Part shown: positions 24,790-34,251 of the stretch, one piece after another | How the letters are laid out: each line of letters opens with the position of its first letter | How positions within the stretch are numbered: the stretch's first letter is position 1 | From: Enterococcus mundtii | GTDB taxonomy: Bacteria; Bacillota; Bacilli; Lactobacillales; Enterococcaceae | Length of the DNA stretch: 64,000 nt | Assembly (NCBI RefSeq): GCF_002947535.1 | Contig: NZ_PUAP01000002.1 | Coordinates: 124,001-188,000 of the forward strand | Reading direction: 5' to 3' | Program-made: the position numbers and the translations under genes | Notes under the pieces: generated by a model | What the model was told of the DNA's origin: nothing | The model's database searches: none | Seen by the model: only the letters and a program-made list of their open reading frames with translations

Positions 24790-25270
24790 CCCTAGTTCAA
24801 TTTCCAATCCGTTCCTTCGTTTATATTCGTATTGATCATCTGTACATCTTGCTCCTATACTTATGAGTATTATTAGACAATTTCTTTTTAGCAAACCTAA
24901 AGTTTTCTTTTTAGCTACTTCACTGGTTTTATCCACCTCACGATTCATATCTAGTTTTTTGTTCTATTCCCCGCCCTCTTGGTATGTCTCAAAAATCTTC
25001 GTTTTTAAGGAGAAGAAAAAAATATTTGATAGAATCAAATGTCTTGAAAATGTTACTAGATAAATTGACCAATTACTTCTTTGATAAACAAAAAGATACT
25101 TTTCCTCCATAAATTTCCGTTCAAGTTCTTGATTAGGATAACAGGTGATCGTGATTCTATCCTCAGCCTTTTATGATTGGTCGTAAAATCTTTCCCTTCG
25201 ATTAAGTATCACTTGAGATAGGGTTTCTCAACTAAAATGTTCCTAGGAATATATTATCTTATGAATACCC
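24790..25270. other. Gene-poor stretch with traces of a lost surface locus
   Basis: No credible gene. The segment around 24990-25050 (CGTTTTTAAGGA, then GATAGAATCAAATGTCTT) closely resembles the region just upstream of the WxL operon at 36570-36620, which suggests that another copy of that locus once began here. Confidence 0.45.
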
Positions 25271-25274
25271 ACAA

Positions 25275-25306
25275 AAAGCCCACCATATTATACTCTGATG
25301 GGCTTT
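25275..25306 (-). terminator. Terminator downstream of the decayed gene 25379-25858
   Basis: AAAGCCCA pairs with TGGGCTTT, with further partial pairing inside. On the minus strand it continues as TTTTTGTGG. Confidence 0.65.
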
Positions 25307-25378
25307 AGGATAGCGTTTTATTTGGCTTAATTAACTGAGCGTAGGAGGTAGTTATGAACTGATCGATTAAATGAAAAT

Positions 25379-25858
25379 TTATACATCAAATTTCTCTTCA
25401 AAGTCATTTAGTACGAATTTGTAGTCCTGAAAAAATTCGTTTCTTAAATAATGATTACTATGCTCATTTTTCTTCCTAGCGATTTGCTTTTCCTTTCGCT
25501 GATAATCATAAAACATTGAAAATCATGGAATGTTTCGGTTCCATATGGAGATTATACCCACACAATTCTTTGAAATAGGTACGATAATCATCTTCAACGA
25601 TTCGAATAATAATAACCTCATTAAAAAAATCATCAAAGACGATCAATCAGTAACCAGACCTTGCTTAGCATCAATCCCTAAGATTTCTGGCCAGACTTGC
25701 CAGAAGTTATCGTGAGAGATTTGTGTGACTAAATTTTCCAATCTCTGTGTCTGTGTGTATAAATAGTCCTTCAGCACTTGGCTTTCTTGATTTTCTGCTT
25801 CTTCAAAAATTTTCTAAAAGCCCTGCAAATAGGTCTTGGTTGTAGTAAATCCTGCCAT
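25379..25858 (-). pseudogene. Decayed gene following the Mga-type regulator
   Basis: Begins MAGFTTTKTYLQGF behind a good ribosome site, then a stop. In the same frame come KIFEEAENQESQVLKDYLY and SHDNFWQVWPEILGID. Two later frame changes give FDDFFNEVIIIRIVEDDYR and NEFFQDYKFVLNDFEEKFDV, ending at a TAA. Together they suggest a former cytoplasmic protein of about 160 residues. I do not recognise the family. It lies 20 nt after the regulator on the same strand, so the two were probably an operon. Confidence 0.6.
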
Positions 25859-25878
25859 GGTTCTTTCCCTTCTTTCTT

Positions 25879-27357
25879 TTAAAAAACGATTCGATCGATC
25901 AATGGATTCAAAAGGTGTTTGACTCGTTTCCAATCTTGCGCCGTAGGAATACTATTCATCAGAACATAATCAGTTTCCAATGCATAGTCTAAGAGATATG
26001 GCCTGTAGTTCGTTACGATCAGATCAATATGTGCTTCACTCAAGCGTTCTTGTGTCATTTCTTGCAATGAAATAAATAGTAAATTATAGTGATCACCTAA
26101 AAGTTCTTGCGCTTGTATTCGAATCGATTGCACCACCAAATAATCCCCTTCCAGTAAAAATAAAACATGTTTAACTGGTTGATAATAATGAAATAACATG
26201 TCCATGTATAGCGTAAAACTGACTGCCACGTCTTCAAAAGTAACAGTTGAAAAGCTGAGCGTATGCGCATGCTTTTGTAAAAAGGATGAATTGATCTCAT
26301 GAATCTTACCGTATGTTTTCTTGACCATCAATCGAATTTCCTCTAGCTCTCTATTCAATATTGGACTCAGGGCTTCATTCATCAGACGTGAGACAAAAAA
26401 TGACGTCATAAATTGGCTTAATGTGTCGATATCCCATTTTGCAAAGAACGGATCCGATAAATAATCTGACACGACTTGCTCGAGACCCTTCCAACAGTTG
26501 AATCGTTGGCTAAATGTACGTTCTTGATCTACACGATTAATCGTTCGCTTGGAAATGACCGATAGATGGACCCAAGCAAATTCTTCCTTTGGCAGATAGA
26601 TCTCATACTCCTTATGGATACTCGTTTGTAAAGAATAAAGTAGCTGAAAATCTTTTTCCTGATAATCGACGTTCTTCAACCACTCAGGTAATGAAATAAA
26701 CTGGTCTTGGTTGACACGAACCATTGTGATATACAGATGGTAATAAAAAGCGGAAGCGGTCGTCCCTGTCCCCAGTTCATAACTTCCTAGTTTGCTAGAT
26801 AGTTCGTTCAGAATCAATGTATGCAACCCTTCTGGTGGACGAATCGTAAATGGCGTCTGTTCACTGCTGTAGTAAAAATCAAAAAAGAACTTTCGGATGT
26901 TAGTTTCTTCACCTACAAAGTTAACGGGGGTCAGGGTTAATGATAAGTCATATTCAGCCAAAATTGGTTCAATTTTTACTAAAAACCGACGCAGTGTACT
27001 TTCTGCGTAACTGTACTGGTGTGCTAAGTCAGACAGTGCGACGAATTCCCCGTAAAAAATCGTCCCCACAATTTCAAAGAGTACTTCGTTTTCTAACAGC
27101 TGTTCTTTCTTTTCTTGGTACCCGATCCTATCACGTTCCTCAAAATGAAAGCCATTATAAAGTGAAAGCAATTCAATGGTCTCACCAAAGTGATTTTTTA
27201 TTTCTTGGATATCTTTGACCATCGTTCGTTGGGATATCTCCAATCGTTCACTCACCGCAACAATCGTAAAGTGGTGTTCTCGTTCAATAATAGTCAAAAT
27301 CCGCATCCAGCGACGGATCTCGGCATTCGTAATAAAAGCAATTTGTAATTCGCGCAT
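25879..27357 (-). CDS. Mga/AtxA-family transcriptional regulator
   Basis: 492 residues. The N-terminal part contains two winged helix-turn-helix regions (IVAVSERLEISQRTMVKDIQ and LSDLAHQYSYAESTLRRFL) as in Mga and AtxA. The middle resembles PRD-like helical domains, and the C-terminus an EIIB-like fold (VKHVLFLLEGDYLVV). Mga-type proteins control virulence and surface genes and may respond to PTS phosphorylation. It lies downstream of the WxL operon on the same strand and is probably its regulator, an inference from position. ATG start with GAGGGG nearby. Confidence 0.8.
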   Translation of the reverse strand: MRELQIAFITNAEIRRWMRILTIIEREHHFTIVAVSERLEISQRTMVKDIQEIKNHFGETIELLSLYNGFHFEERDRIGYQEKKEQLLENEVLFEIVGTIFYGEFVALSDLAHQYSYAESTLRRFLVKIEPILAEYDLSLTLTPVNFVGEETNIRKFFFDFYYSSEQTPFTIRPPEGLHTLILNELSSKLGSYELGTGTTASAFYYHLYITMVRVNQDQFISLPEWLKNVDYQEKDFQLLYSLQTSIHKEYEIYLPKEEFAWVHLSVISKRTINRVDQERTFSQRFNCWKGLEQVVSDYLSDPFFAKWDIDTLSQFMTSFFVSRLMNEALSPILNRELEEIRLMVKKTYGKIHEINSSFLQKHAHTLSFSTVTFEDVAVSFTLYMDMLFHYYQPVKHVLFLLEGDYLVVQSIRIQAQELLGDHYNLLFISLQEMTQERLSEAHIDLIVTNYRPYLLDYALETDYVLMNSIPTAQDWKRVKHLLNPLIDRIVF

Positions 27358-27885
27358 ACCTATCCCCTCACTTTTTCATTTTGTTCCTTTTCCCTTCACA
27401 ATAACCACACAATGTTCGTTAGATTGTTTCTCTTGTGTGCAAAGTTGTTAATTCAAACCTTCCTGTGCGTACCCTTTTTGGGACTTGATTCATTTCTTTG
27501 ATATGGCTTAGGAAACATAATTGATTCGCTAAAATCATCTATAAAGGATGGTCAGTTCTTTCCCCGTAGTTAACTGATCCACAAACAAAAAAAGGCTTTT
27601 CTTCATGAATCAGTGCTTCTTTCTTATCATAATACCTCCTTCGCGTAAAAAAAGAAAATTGGTAACCTTTTTCATTACCGACCAATTGGAGCATCTCATC
27701 GAAATAATCTTTTTCTACTTATATGTATTACATGATTATTCGACGTCCAAAGCCAGTTTGATTGATTAGAGTCTGAGCTATGATGCACTCTTTTTCTGAT
27801 AGTCCTAAAAATATTACTCCACACATAGTCTTTGGTAATAAAGACTAAATGATAAAATAAATTCTGAATTTTTTCTTTCTGTGAA
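27358..27885. other. Gap between the WxL operon and the Mga-type gene
   Basis: No intact gene. A strong ribosome site on the minus strand near 27630 (AAGGAGGTATT before ATG) leads only into a six-codon frame, suggesting a lost gene. A weak hairpin lies near 27657-27689. Confidence 0.45.
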
Positions 27886-27919
27886 GAAAAAGAAAAGAGC
27901 CGCAGCCCTTTTCTTTTTC
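27886..27919 (-). terminator. Terminator of the WxL operon
   Basis: GAAAAAGAAAAG and CTTTTCTTTTTC are perfect inverted 12-mers around a 10-nt GC-rich centre, directly after the stop of the last WxL gene. The minus-strand copy ends in a T-rich stretch. Confidence 0.8.
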
Positions 27920-27921
27920 AA

Positions 27922-30483
27922 CTAATTGTCGGGAACTGCACTCAATTCCCACGTAAGGGTCGTTTGATAGGTGGTTACTCTTGGATTCGCTGTTGGCGGC
28001 ACTTCAAGTGCCACACTTTCGCTTGCAGTTTCACCGCCACCAAACCGATAGACCCAAGTACCTGCTCCTTGACCATCGAGCGCGGTCAAAAGATCGGTCT
28101 TTTCCCCAGGAATTAAGGTGACACCGTCTGGATTATTGAGCATGGGTTCACCCATTCCTTGGACGGACGCAAATTGTTGGTTGGTCAACATCAAGCGTGC
28201 GCCTCGTAATTCATTTTCCTGTAGATCCGTAAACTGATTGTTCTGTGTAACCGCTAATTGCCAGCCGTGACGTTCATCTTCTGGCCGTCGATCACTGACT
28301 TGGATGTAGTTGGGGCGTTCTTCGGATTCATTAACGGTTCCATCAGGATTCAACAAGCGTTGGCGTTGTGCATAATAGCGCTTGGTCTGCGCAGAAATGC
28401 CTTGGGTTCCAAATGAAAAGCTTGACGCAAAATCAATACTCAGTGTCCCTTGATCTTCAGGAAGTTCTGGTGGATTTTCTGGATCAACTTCTTTTTCGGG
28501 TGCCAATGGATCGACTGGTAACACAGGATCTAGGGCATCTTTCGTGTAAACGTAAGTAACTTTCTGGGCCTCTTCGGTAAATCGTCCTGATGCATTTTTG
28601 GGTACTTCAGTTAAAGTGTACCCGTCAATTTCTTTGGGCTTAGTCTCATATTCTTCATCAATCAGTCCGCTGATAATCTCTGGTTCTGTCAGTTCCTTTA
28701 GAGCATTATCGACATATTCAACCGTTATGTCTCCGCCTTGTTTCTTTTGATAGACTGCTTGTACAACCGTATCAGCAGTCCCCATTGTAAAAGTAGTAGT
28801 TGCGCTTGTATCCTCTGCGACACTACTTCCTGTACCTGAAACAATTTTCCAATGAACAAAGTTGAATTTTTCGTTGGGATTAGCTTGAATCGTTGTGGTA
28901 GATCCTTGAGTAATCATTGTGGCAGCAGCGGTAGGCGTTCCCCCATTATTTGGACTAGCTTGAAATGCGAGACGGAAGGATGGAAGTGGTGGATTGACCC
29001 ATCCAGCAGATGATCTACCGTTCAGAACAATCGTTTTATCGGAGCCACTCAAACCCAAATAACGTGATGAAAAATCATCTGGGGTAGTTATCGCAGAATT
29101 TATTGCAGATGCACTAATACCACTCAGATGGAGATCTACTGTCTCCCAAGAACGACCATTTACTGTAGTTCCATCTCTCACCAAGAAATCATTTCCTTTT
29201 ATATATATATTATGGCCAGTACCCGATGTTGTTAATTCTGAACTTCTACTATTGTTCCTAACTATGCCTGTTGATCTAGTCGTGCCACCGTTGCTAAAGA
29301 TTTCTAACGTCCCTTGATTTGTTAAATTCACTCTTCCATATATTAAACTTCCGGATTCAATCAAAATATTTCTAGCTTGAATAGAAGCTGAACTCATTTC
29401 GGTTGAATTATTAATGAATGAAATTTTTCCCGTACCAGAGTGATCGATTGTATAAATGTTACTATTAAATGTCTGACTACTTAAAGTCATATTTGAGATA
29501 GTAAAATTAGCTGTTCCAGATAATTTTAAAGTTTGTGTCCGAGTATCTAACCCAAAGGATGTACTAGTGGATCCAATAAGTGTAACACTAGCTGTTCGCG
29601 TATTTAAACTGGTCAATAATCCCCCTGAAGTACCAAGATCAATAGAATTCGTGAAAATAATCTGTGTAGTATCCGATCTATTCCAAGCAGATCGAAACTG
29701 AGACCAGTTGGAAGCATAACGAATCGCTCTATTTTCAGGAGCTTGTATTTGTTCCAGAATTCTATTATCTTCTTCCTGTAGTAATCCATCTGGAATCCTC
29801 AAATTTTTTTCTTCAGCCATAATCGGTTGAAGCACGTATGGTAAGGTATTTTCTTCTTGTGCGGTTTTATATTCACCAAAACTTTCTTGTTCCAAGCTTG
29901 CTGCGTCATCCAATTCATCTTCCTCAACAGCTAAAGCTTGCTCAGAAACCAGTTCTGATCTAGTAGGATTATCTATACTTGATCCTGCCACTTCTAGATA
30001 AAAATGATCTGCGTCATGATCAACGGTAATAAAATACTGTCCCGCTGTCTCAAACACTATAGGAAGAGTAAATTCTCTCTTTTTCTCTTCTGTATGAAGT
30101 GTCCAGTACTCTCCATGAGAATGAGTGATGGACTCTCCATCAGAAAAATGACTTGCCAGTATTTGTCCTTCCTTCGGTACCCGCACCAGAACCTCATCTG
30201 CAGGATAGGTACTTTTAAAACGCAAAATAACAGGTTGGTTCGTGACAGTCTGAAAAGTCTTTTCTACAAATGAAAACTCTTGAACCACTGGCTGTGCTTC
30301 CTTGATTGGTGCAACAGCGGTGCTCATTGCTACATAATCTGGTAGATGGCTGCGAAAAGCAGTGAATGCCTGCTCATCTACTGGTCCATTCGTTTCTGCA
30401 TAGCCTCGTGTGATTCCCAATGGTATCATATGTGCCAATAGTAAGAGTGTAGTACATACCACAGCTTGTTTGCGAAAGTTCAC
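27922..30483 (-). CDS. Large WxL-domain surface protein
   Basis: 853 residues, exported (signal peptide to about residue 29). In order: an N-terminal region, a repeat-rich beta-solenoid-like stretch resembling the pectate-lyase-like adhesive region (about 260-480), a divergent InlB repeat (FNFVHWKI), a MucBP-like module (ITVEYVDNALKEL), a PVDPLAPEKEVDPENPP linker and the C-terminal WxL domain (from about 680) with its two motifs HGWQLAV and TLTWELS. WxL domains bind peptidoglycan and DUF916 partners. GTG start behind AGGAGG. Last gene of the locus, in the second copy of a tandem duplication. Confidence 0.9.
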   Translation of the reverse strand: MNFRKQAVVCTTLLLLAHMIPLGITRGYAETNGPVDEQAFTAFRSHLPDYVAMSTAVAPIKEAQPVVQEFSFVEKTFQTVTNQPVILRFKSTYPADEVLVRVPKEGQILASHFSDGESITHSHGEYWTLHTEEKKREFTLPIVFETAGQYFITVDHDADHFYLEVAGSSIDNPTRSELVSEQALAVEEDELDDAASLEQESFGEYKTAQEENTLPYVLQPIMAEEKNLRIPDGLLQEEDNRILEQIQAPENRAIRYASNWSQFRSAWNRSDTTQIIFTNSIDLGTSGGLLTSLNTRTASVTLIGSTSTSFGLDTRTQTLKLSGTANFTISNMTLSSQTFNSNIYTIDHSGTGKISFINNSTEMSSASIQARNILIESGSLIYGRVNLTNQGTLEIFSNGGTTRSTGIVRNNSRSSELTTSGTGHNIYIKGNDFLVRDGTTVNGRSWETVDLHLSGISASAINSAITTPDDFSSRYLGLSGSDKTIVLNGRSSAGWVNPPLPSFRLAFQASPNNGGTPTAAATMITQGSTTTIQANPNEKFNFVHWKIVSGTGSSVAEDTSATTTFTMGTADTVVQAVYQKKQGGDITVEYVDNALKELTEPEIISGLIDEEYETKPKEIDGYTLTEVPKNASGRFTEEAQKVTYVYTKDALDPVLPVDPLAPEKEVDPENPPELPEDQGTLSIDFASSFSFGTQGISAQTKRYYAQRQRLLNPDGTVNESEERPNYIQVSDRRPEDERHGWQLAVTQNNQFTDLQENELRGARLMLTNQQFASVQGMGEPMLNNPDGVTLIPGEKTDLLTALDGQGAGTWVYRFGGGETASESVALEVPPTANPRVTTYQTTLTWELSAVPDN

Positions 30484-30496
30484 GCTATATTCCTCC

Positions 30497-31525
30497 TTAC
30501 TCTTTTTCTTGCCTTCTTTTCTTTAGAGTGAGATAAAGCAGAATCACGACCAATAGAGTCAACAAAATAATCGTACCGATCATCCACCAATTTGGACTAT
30601 TGTCGATCATCACGTCTTCACGATTCAACTTACGGGCATCGTCGGCATCAATCGTAAACTCTCGCGTCCAAGACCATTCATTTTCTCCTGACTTTGCCGT
30701 TAGTTCTAACACGTAGTTACCGCTACGAAAACGATCTCCTTCTAAAGAAATCGGAAAGTTAAAGTTTGAATTCGGCGCCATCTGCATCATTTCTTTTTCC
30801 GCCTTATAGAGAACGTCGTTCTCTCCTGCTCGTTTCACGGTAGCTTCCACCGCCAATTGATTAACAAAAGTGGGCGTAAAGTTTTGTAAAGTGGCGCTGA
30901 TCACATTGCGGTAATTCAATTGATCCGCAAAGACATCCAATAGTTCCAACTCCGGTTGCACCGAGTCTCTGTTATTACTGACGACCACACCTACCACATT
31001 GGCAAATTCATTCTTGATCGCGACCCCTTCTCCTTCTGGGGCTTCACTTTCTTCCTCTTCTTTCACTTCGGTGATTCGTAAACCGCCAGCTAAATACCCT
31101 TCAAAGGCGTCTTTAGGCATTTGAAGAGGAATTTCTATAACCTTTGTTTCATTCCCAGCTAATGTAATGACCTCCGAAGGAGTCATCAGCTCATCCAAGG
31201 AGTGGATCAAGGTCGGATCCGCTTCTTCGGCATCTTTGCCATACTCGACATTCCCTAAAGTATTCGTATAAGCCGTATGTGGTGTCACCTGAACGTAAAT
31301 TGGTTCTGAACTGGAATTGCCGACTTTCAGCTGCAAGGTTTCTTTCTGTTTAGGAGCGAGTAACAGCTCGTAATAGCCTTTGCTTTCGTCTACTTGACTT
31401 TCTGGGAAAATCGGAGTGACGTGTGTATTTAAGGCCGTCTCTTCAGCTTGGGCTGAAAGTGGCAAGAAACACAAAAGTACTGCTAGGAACAACAGTCTTT
31501 TTGGCATAGCTTGTTTATATCTCAT
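30497..31525 (-). CDS. WxL-interacting protein with DUF916 and DUF3324 domains (second copy)
   Basis: 342 residues: signal peptide (to about 28), a DUF916-type beta domain (YYELLLAPKQKETLQLKVGN), a DUF3324 domain (NFTPTFVNQLAVEATV) and a C-terminal membrane helix with a KKRRQEKE tail. These proteins bind WxL domains and anchor the complex at the membrane. It is almost identical over most of its length to the gene at 34252; the membrane segments differ most. It lies 13 nt before the large WxL gene. Confidence 0.92.
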   Translation of the reverse strand: MRYKQAMPKRLLFLAVLLCFLPLSAQAEETALNTHVTPIFPESQVDESKGYYELLLAPKQKETLQLKVGNSSSEPIYVQVTPHTAYTNTLGNVEYGKDAEEADPTLIHSLDELMTPSEVITLAGNETKVIEIPLQMPKDAFEGYLAGGLRITEVKEEEESEAPEGEGVAIKNEFANVVGVVVSNNRDSVQPELELLDVFADQLNYRNVISATLQNFTPTFVNQLAVEATVKRAGENDVLYKAEKEMMQMAPNSNFNFPISLEGDRFRSGNYVLELTAKSGENEWSWTREFTIDADDARKLNREDVMIDNSPNWWMIGTIILLTLLVVILLYLTLKKRRQEKE

Positions 31526-31616
31526 TTATCGTAATCCTTTCTAAAAAAGGCAGTGCCAAAGAAATCTGTAACGCTGCTAGTGACTAATGGAACATAGAAA
31601 TAGGAATCGTTAATTC

Positions 31617-32144
31617 TTAAAGCGTATTATCTGGTATCTGTCCCATCTCTCATGTCAATGTAAAAGTATACGTTACCGCATCTTTGGCGTTCGAACCAGA
31701 AACGAATAGTTGGATCGCCTCAATATCCCCCACAGACAACAGTAGAGGTTCCGCTACATTTGTGGTTACCGACTGTCATAATTGGTAGGCATCAGTATTT
31801 GGAATCAATTCTAACCCGCTTGCATGAATGGACGATACCAGAGCGTCATCATTGATACTGTAAAGAAGGGTCGGATCGAGTAACGTGATTTTCACACCCT
31901 TTAGTACTTTATTTAGGTTTTCCGTAAGTGCTTGAAATTCATTTAGACTTACACGTAGTTCCCATCCTTCATTGGTACCGCGGGTGTCCTGGACTTGTAC
32001 CATACTTACATAAGGCATCATATTTTCTTCGCCAGTGGTCCCTGTCTTTTTTTGCAACTCAGCGACCATGTTGTAATATTCATCCGTAGTCGAGATGATT
32101 TGTGAACCAAAGTTCATCATTGGAACGGTTGCAATCGTTAGCAG
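31617..32144 (-). pseudogene. Truncated and stop-riddled small WxL protein
   Basis: Matches the C-terminal two thirds of the intact WxL gene at 35378 (LTIATVP, NFGSQIISTTDE, TNEGWEL). The signal peptide and N-terminal third are missing. One in-frame TGA follows NTDAYQL. A second replaces the Trp of the final WxL motif: TYTFTLT is followed by TGA where the intact copy has TLTWEL. This is the first gene of the second tandem unit. Confidence 0.85.
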
Positions 32145-32187
32145 TAAAGACTAACTGATGAAACAACGCCTGCATCGTTTTTTTCGG

Positions 32188-34236
32188 CTAATTGTCGGGA
32201 ACGGTACTTAATTCCCACGTGAGGGTTGTTTGATAGATCGTTGCTCTTGGATCTGCCGTTGGCGGCACTTCAAGGGCCACACTTTCTCCTGCACTTTCTC
32301 CATCACCAAAACGATAGACCCACGACCCTACGCCTTGGCCTTCTCGTGCACTCACAAGGGTCGTCTTTTCTTCTGGGATCAATACAACGCCGTCTTCGTT
32401 TTGTAGCATCGGTTCGCCTGTTTCTTGGACAGATGCAAGTTGTTGGTTATTAAGCAACAAACGTGCGCCTCTAAGTTGATTGTCTTGACGATCTGAAAAT
32501 TGACTGTTTTGAGTGACTGCTAATTGCCAGCCGTGGCGCTCTTCTTCTGGGCGACGATCGCTGACTTGGATATAATTGGGCCGTTCTTCGGCGTCATTGA
32601 CGGTCCCATCAAGATTCAATAAACGTTGTGGTTGCGCATAATAGCACTTGGCCTGAGCAGAAATTGCTTGTTTACCAAACCGAAATTGAGAAGCAAAATC
32701 AATACTTAATAAGCCTTGTTCTTCTTCAAGCACAGGTTTGTTCTCTGGATCGACTTCGATTTCTGGATTCAATGGGTCTAATGGTAATATGGTATCGTCA
32801 ATAATATTTATTGTGAAGCTATTCAAACCTACTTCACCCCATTTTGCAGCTTTAGTATTAACTTTGATTTCTTTACTATTACGACATACTACTTTAAATG
32901 AGTCCTCTATAGATTCTATATCCACTGAAGAAATTATATTATTATTATTGTTTGAGTCTACAGCAATTGTTTTTAATTTTTCTTCAATCTCCTTTGAAAA
33001 ATCTTCAACAATTTGTTCATTTGTTTTTCCAATTACTTCTGATAAATTAACATCTAAATATGAATCACCTACAAACGAGATCATCGGTGTATTTGGGATC
33101 ATTCTCACGAATGTTACTCTGCTCCAAAAACCACCTTGATTTGATGACCTATCATATAAATAAAATATCGTACGTTCACTCGGGATTGTTTGATAGTTAT
33201 GAAATCGATTATTTGATGTGAAACTGATTGCTCGATTAGAATAACTTTGAGTAAAATCGGAAGCATAAATCTCTGTATGACCTGTTTTCACCCCATATCT
33301 GACAGGAGATGAGGGGCTCATCTCGCCAAGCGAAGGATTAGACAATCGACCTCTAACTTGCATAGTATAGTTAGTGTTACTGTATAGAGGAGCACTAAGT
33401 TCTACCCCCCGTTCTCCACCGGTAGTTGAAATAAATTGCAGAGCTTGATTTCCTAAGATATTATTATTATCTGGAGATTTTGTCATAATTGTAGTTGGAT
33501 ATAAAAATATACCGTATGATGTGTCAATTTCAGAAGCCACTAGTACACCTGATTCAGTGTCCTTAACCAAATGAACAATCGGTAAGTAATCTGGATTTTC
33601 TATTGTTGTAGCATTTTTTTCGCTTTTAAATGAAGCAGCGCCTTTACCAGGGATACCTTGTGTTTCTTCTGGAAGATCTTTCGTCGAGTCGTCTTCAACT
33701 ATTTCTGTTCTATTCTCTTCCGATGGCTCGTCTATAATATCTAATTGCTCATCTTCTTGTTCACTAATTTCTAGATAGGCCGTCGTTTCTTCCACAGATA
33801 ATTCGTAGTTTCCTTCGAATTCAAATACTAGAGGAAGGATAAACGTATTTTGCGCACGCTGCGTTTGCATTACCCACTCTTTAGAGTGGGTCTCCTGTTC
33901 TATTGAAACACCGGCTGGTAGTTGCTCGTTAAGTACTTGTCCTGCTTCGGGTAATCTAACTCGTACTTCAGAAGCTGCTTGATCAGAAGAAATCGTCACG
34001 TTGATCTGTTCATTGACGGTTCCTTGCATGTACGATTGTTGGAAGAAAAATCGTGGGTTCGTTTCTTCAGTTGTTTCTAAAAAGCTAGGTAGAGCTGGCA
34101 GATCTGCTTGTTCGGGTGCTTCTTCTTGAGTAGCCATCATTTTAGCATAAACCATACCTACTGGCATACAGACTGGCTGCAGTGAAAAAACAGCTATCCC
34201 AAATACAAGTATTCCTTTGATTCTCTTACTCTTCAT
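32188..34236 (-). CDS. Large WxL-domain surface protein (first copy)
   Basis: 682 residues. Signal peptide to about residue 31, an acidic linker near 160-190, a unique middle (about 215-500) that I do not recognise, the linker LPLDPLNPEIEVDPENKP, and a C-terminal WxL domain with HGWQLAV and TLTWELS. The N-terminal and WxL parts are clearly related to the protein at 27922, while the middles are unrelated, so the exposed domain has been swapped. AGGAGG precedes the ATG. Confidence 0.88.
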   Translation of the reverse strand: MKSKRIKGILVFGIAVFSLQPVCMPVGMVYAKMMATQEEAPEQADLPALPSFLETTEETNPRFFFQQSYMQGTVNEQINVTISSDQAASEVRVRLPEAGQVLNEQLPAGVSIEQETHSKEWVMQTQRAQNTFILPLVFEFEGNYELSVEETTAYLEISEQEDEQLDIIDEPSEENRTEIVEDDSTKDLPEETQGIPGKGAASFKSEKNATTIENPDYLPIVHLVKDTESGVLVASEIDTSYGIFLYPTTIMTKSPDNNNILGNQALQFISTTGGERGVELSAPLYSNTNYTMQVRGRLSNPSLGEMSPSSPVRYGVKTGHTEIYASDFTQSYSNRAISFTSNNRFHNYQTIPSERTIFYLYDRSSNQGGFWSRVTFVRMIPNTPMISFVGDSYLDVNLSEVIGKTNEQIVEDFSKEIEEKLKTIAVDSNNNNNIISSVDIESIEDSFKVVCRNSKEIKVNTKAAKWGEVGLNSFTINIIDDTILPLDPLNPEIEVDPENKPVLEEEQGLLSIDFASQFRFGKQAISAQAKCYYAQPQRLLNLDGTVNDAEERPNYIQVSDRRPEEERHGWQLAVTQNSQFSDRQDNQLRGARLLLNNQQLASVQETGEPMLQNEDGVVLIPEEKTTLVSAREGQGVGSWVYRFGDGESAGESVALEVPPTADPRATIYQTTLTWELSTVPDN

Positions 34237-34251
34237 TTATCTTGTTTCCTC

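Noticed and set aside
24863-25063. Open frame of 66 codons on the plus strand
   Set aside because: Falls in a decayed area that resembles the non-coding region before the WxL operon; no ribosome site.
32738-33139. Open frame of 133 codons on the plus strand
   Set aside because: Antisense to the large WxL gene; no ribosome site and no recognisable domain.
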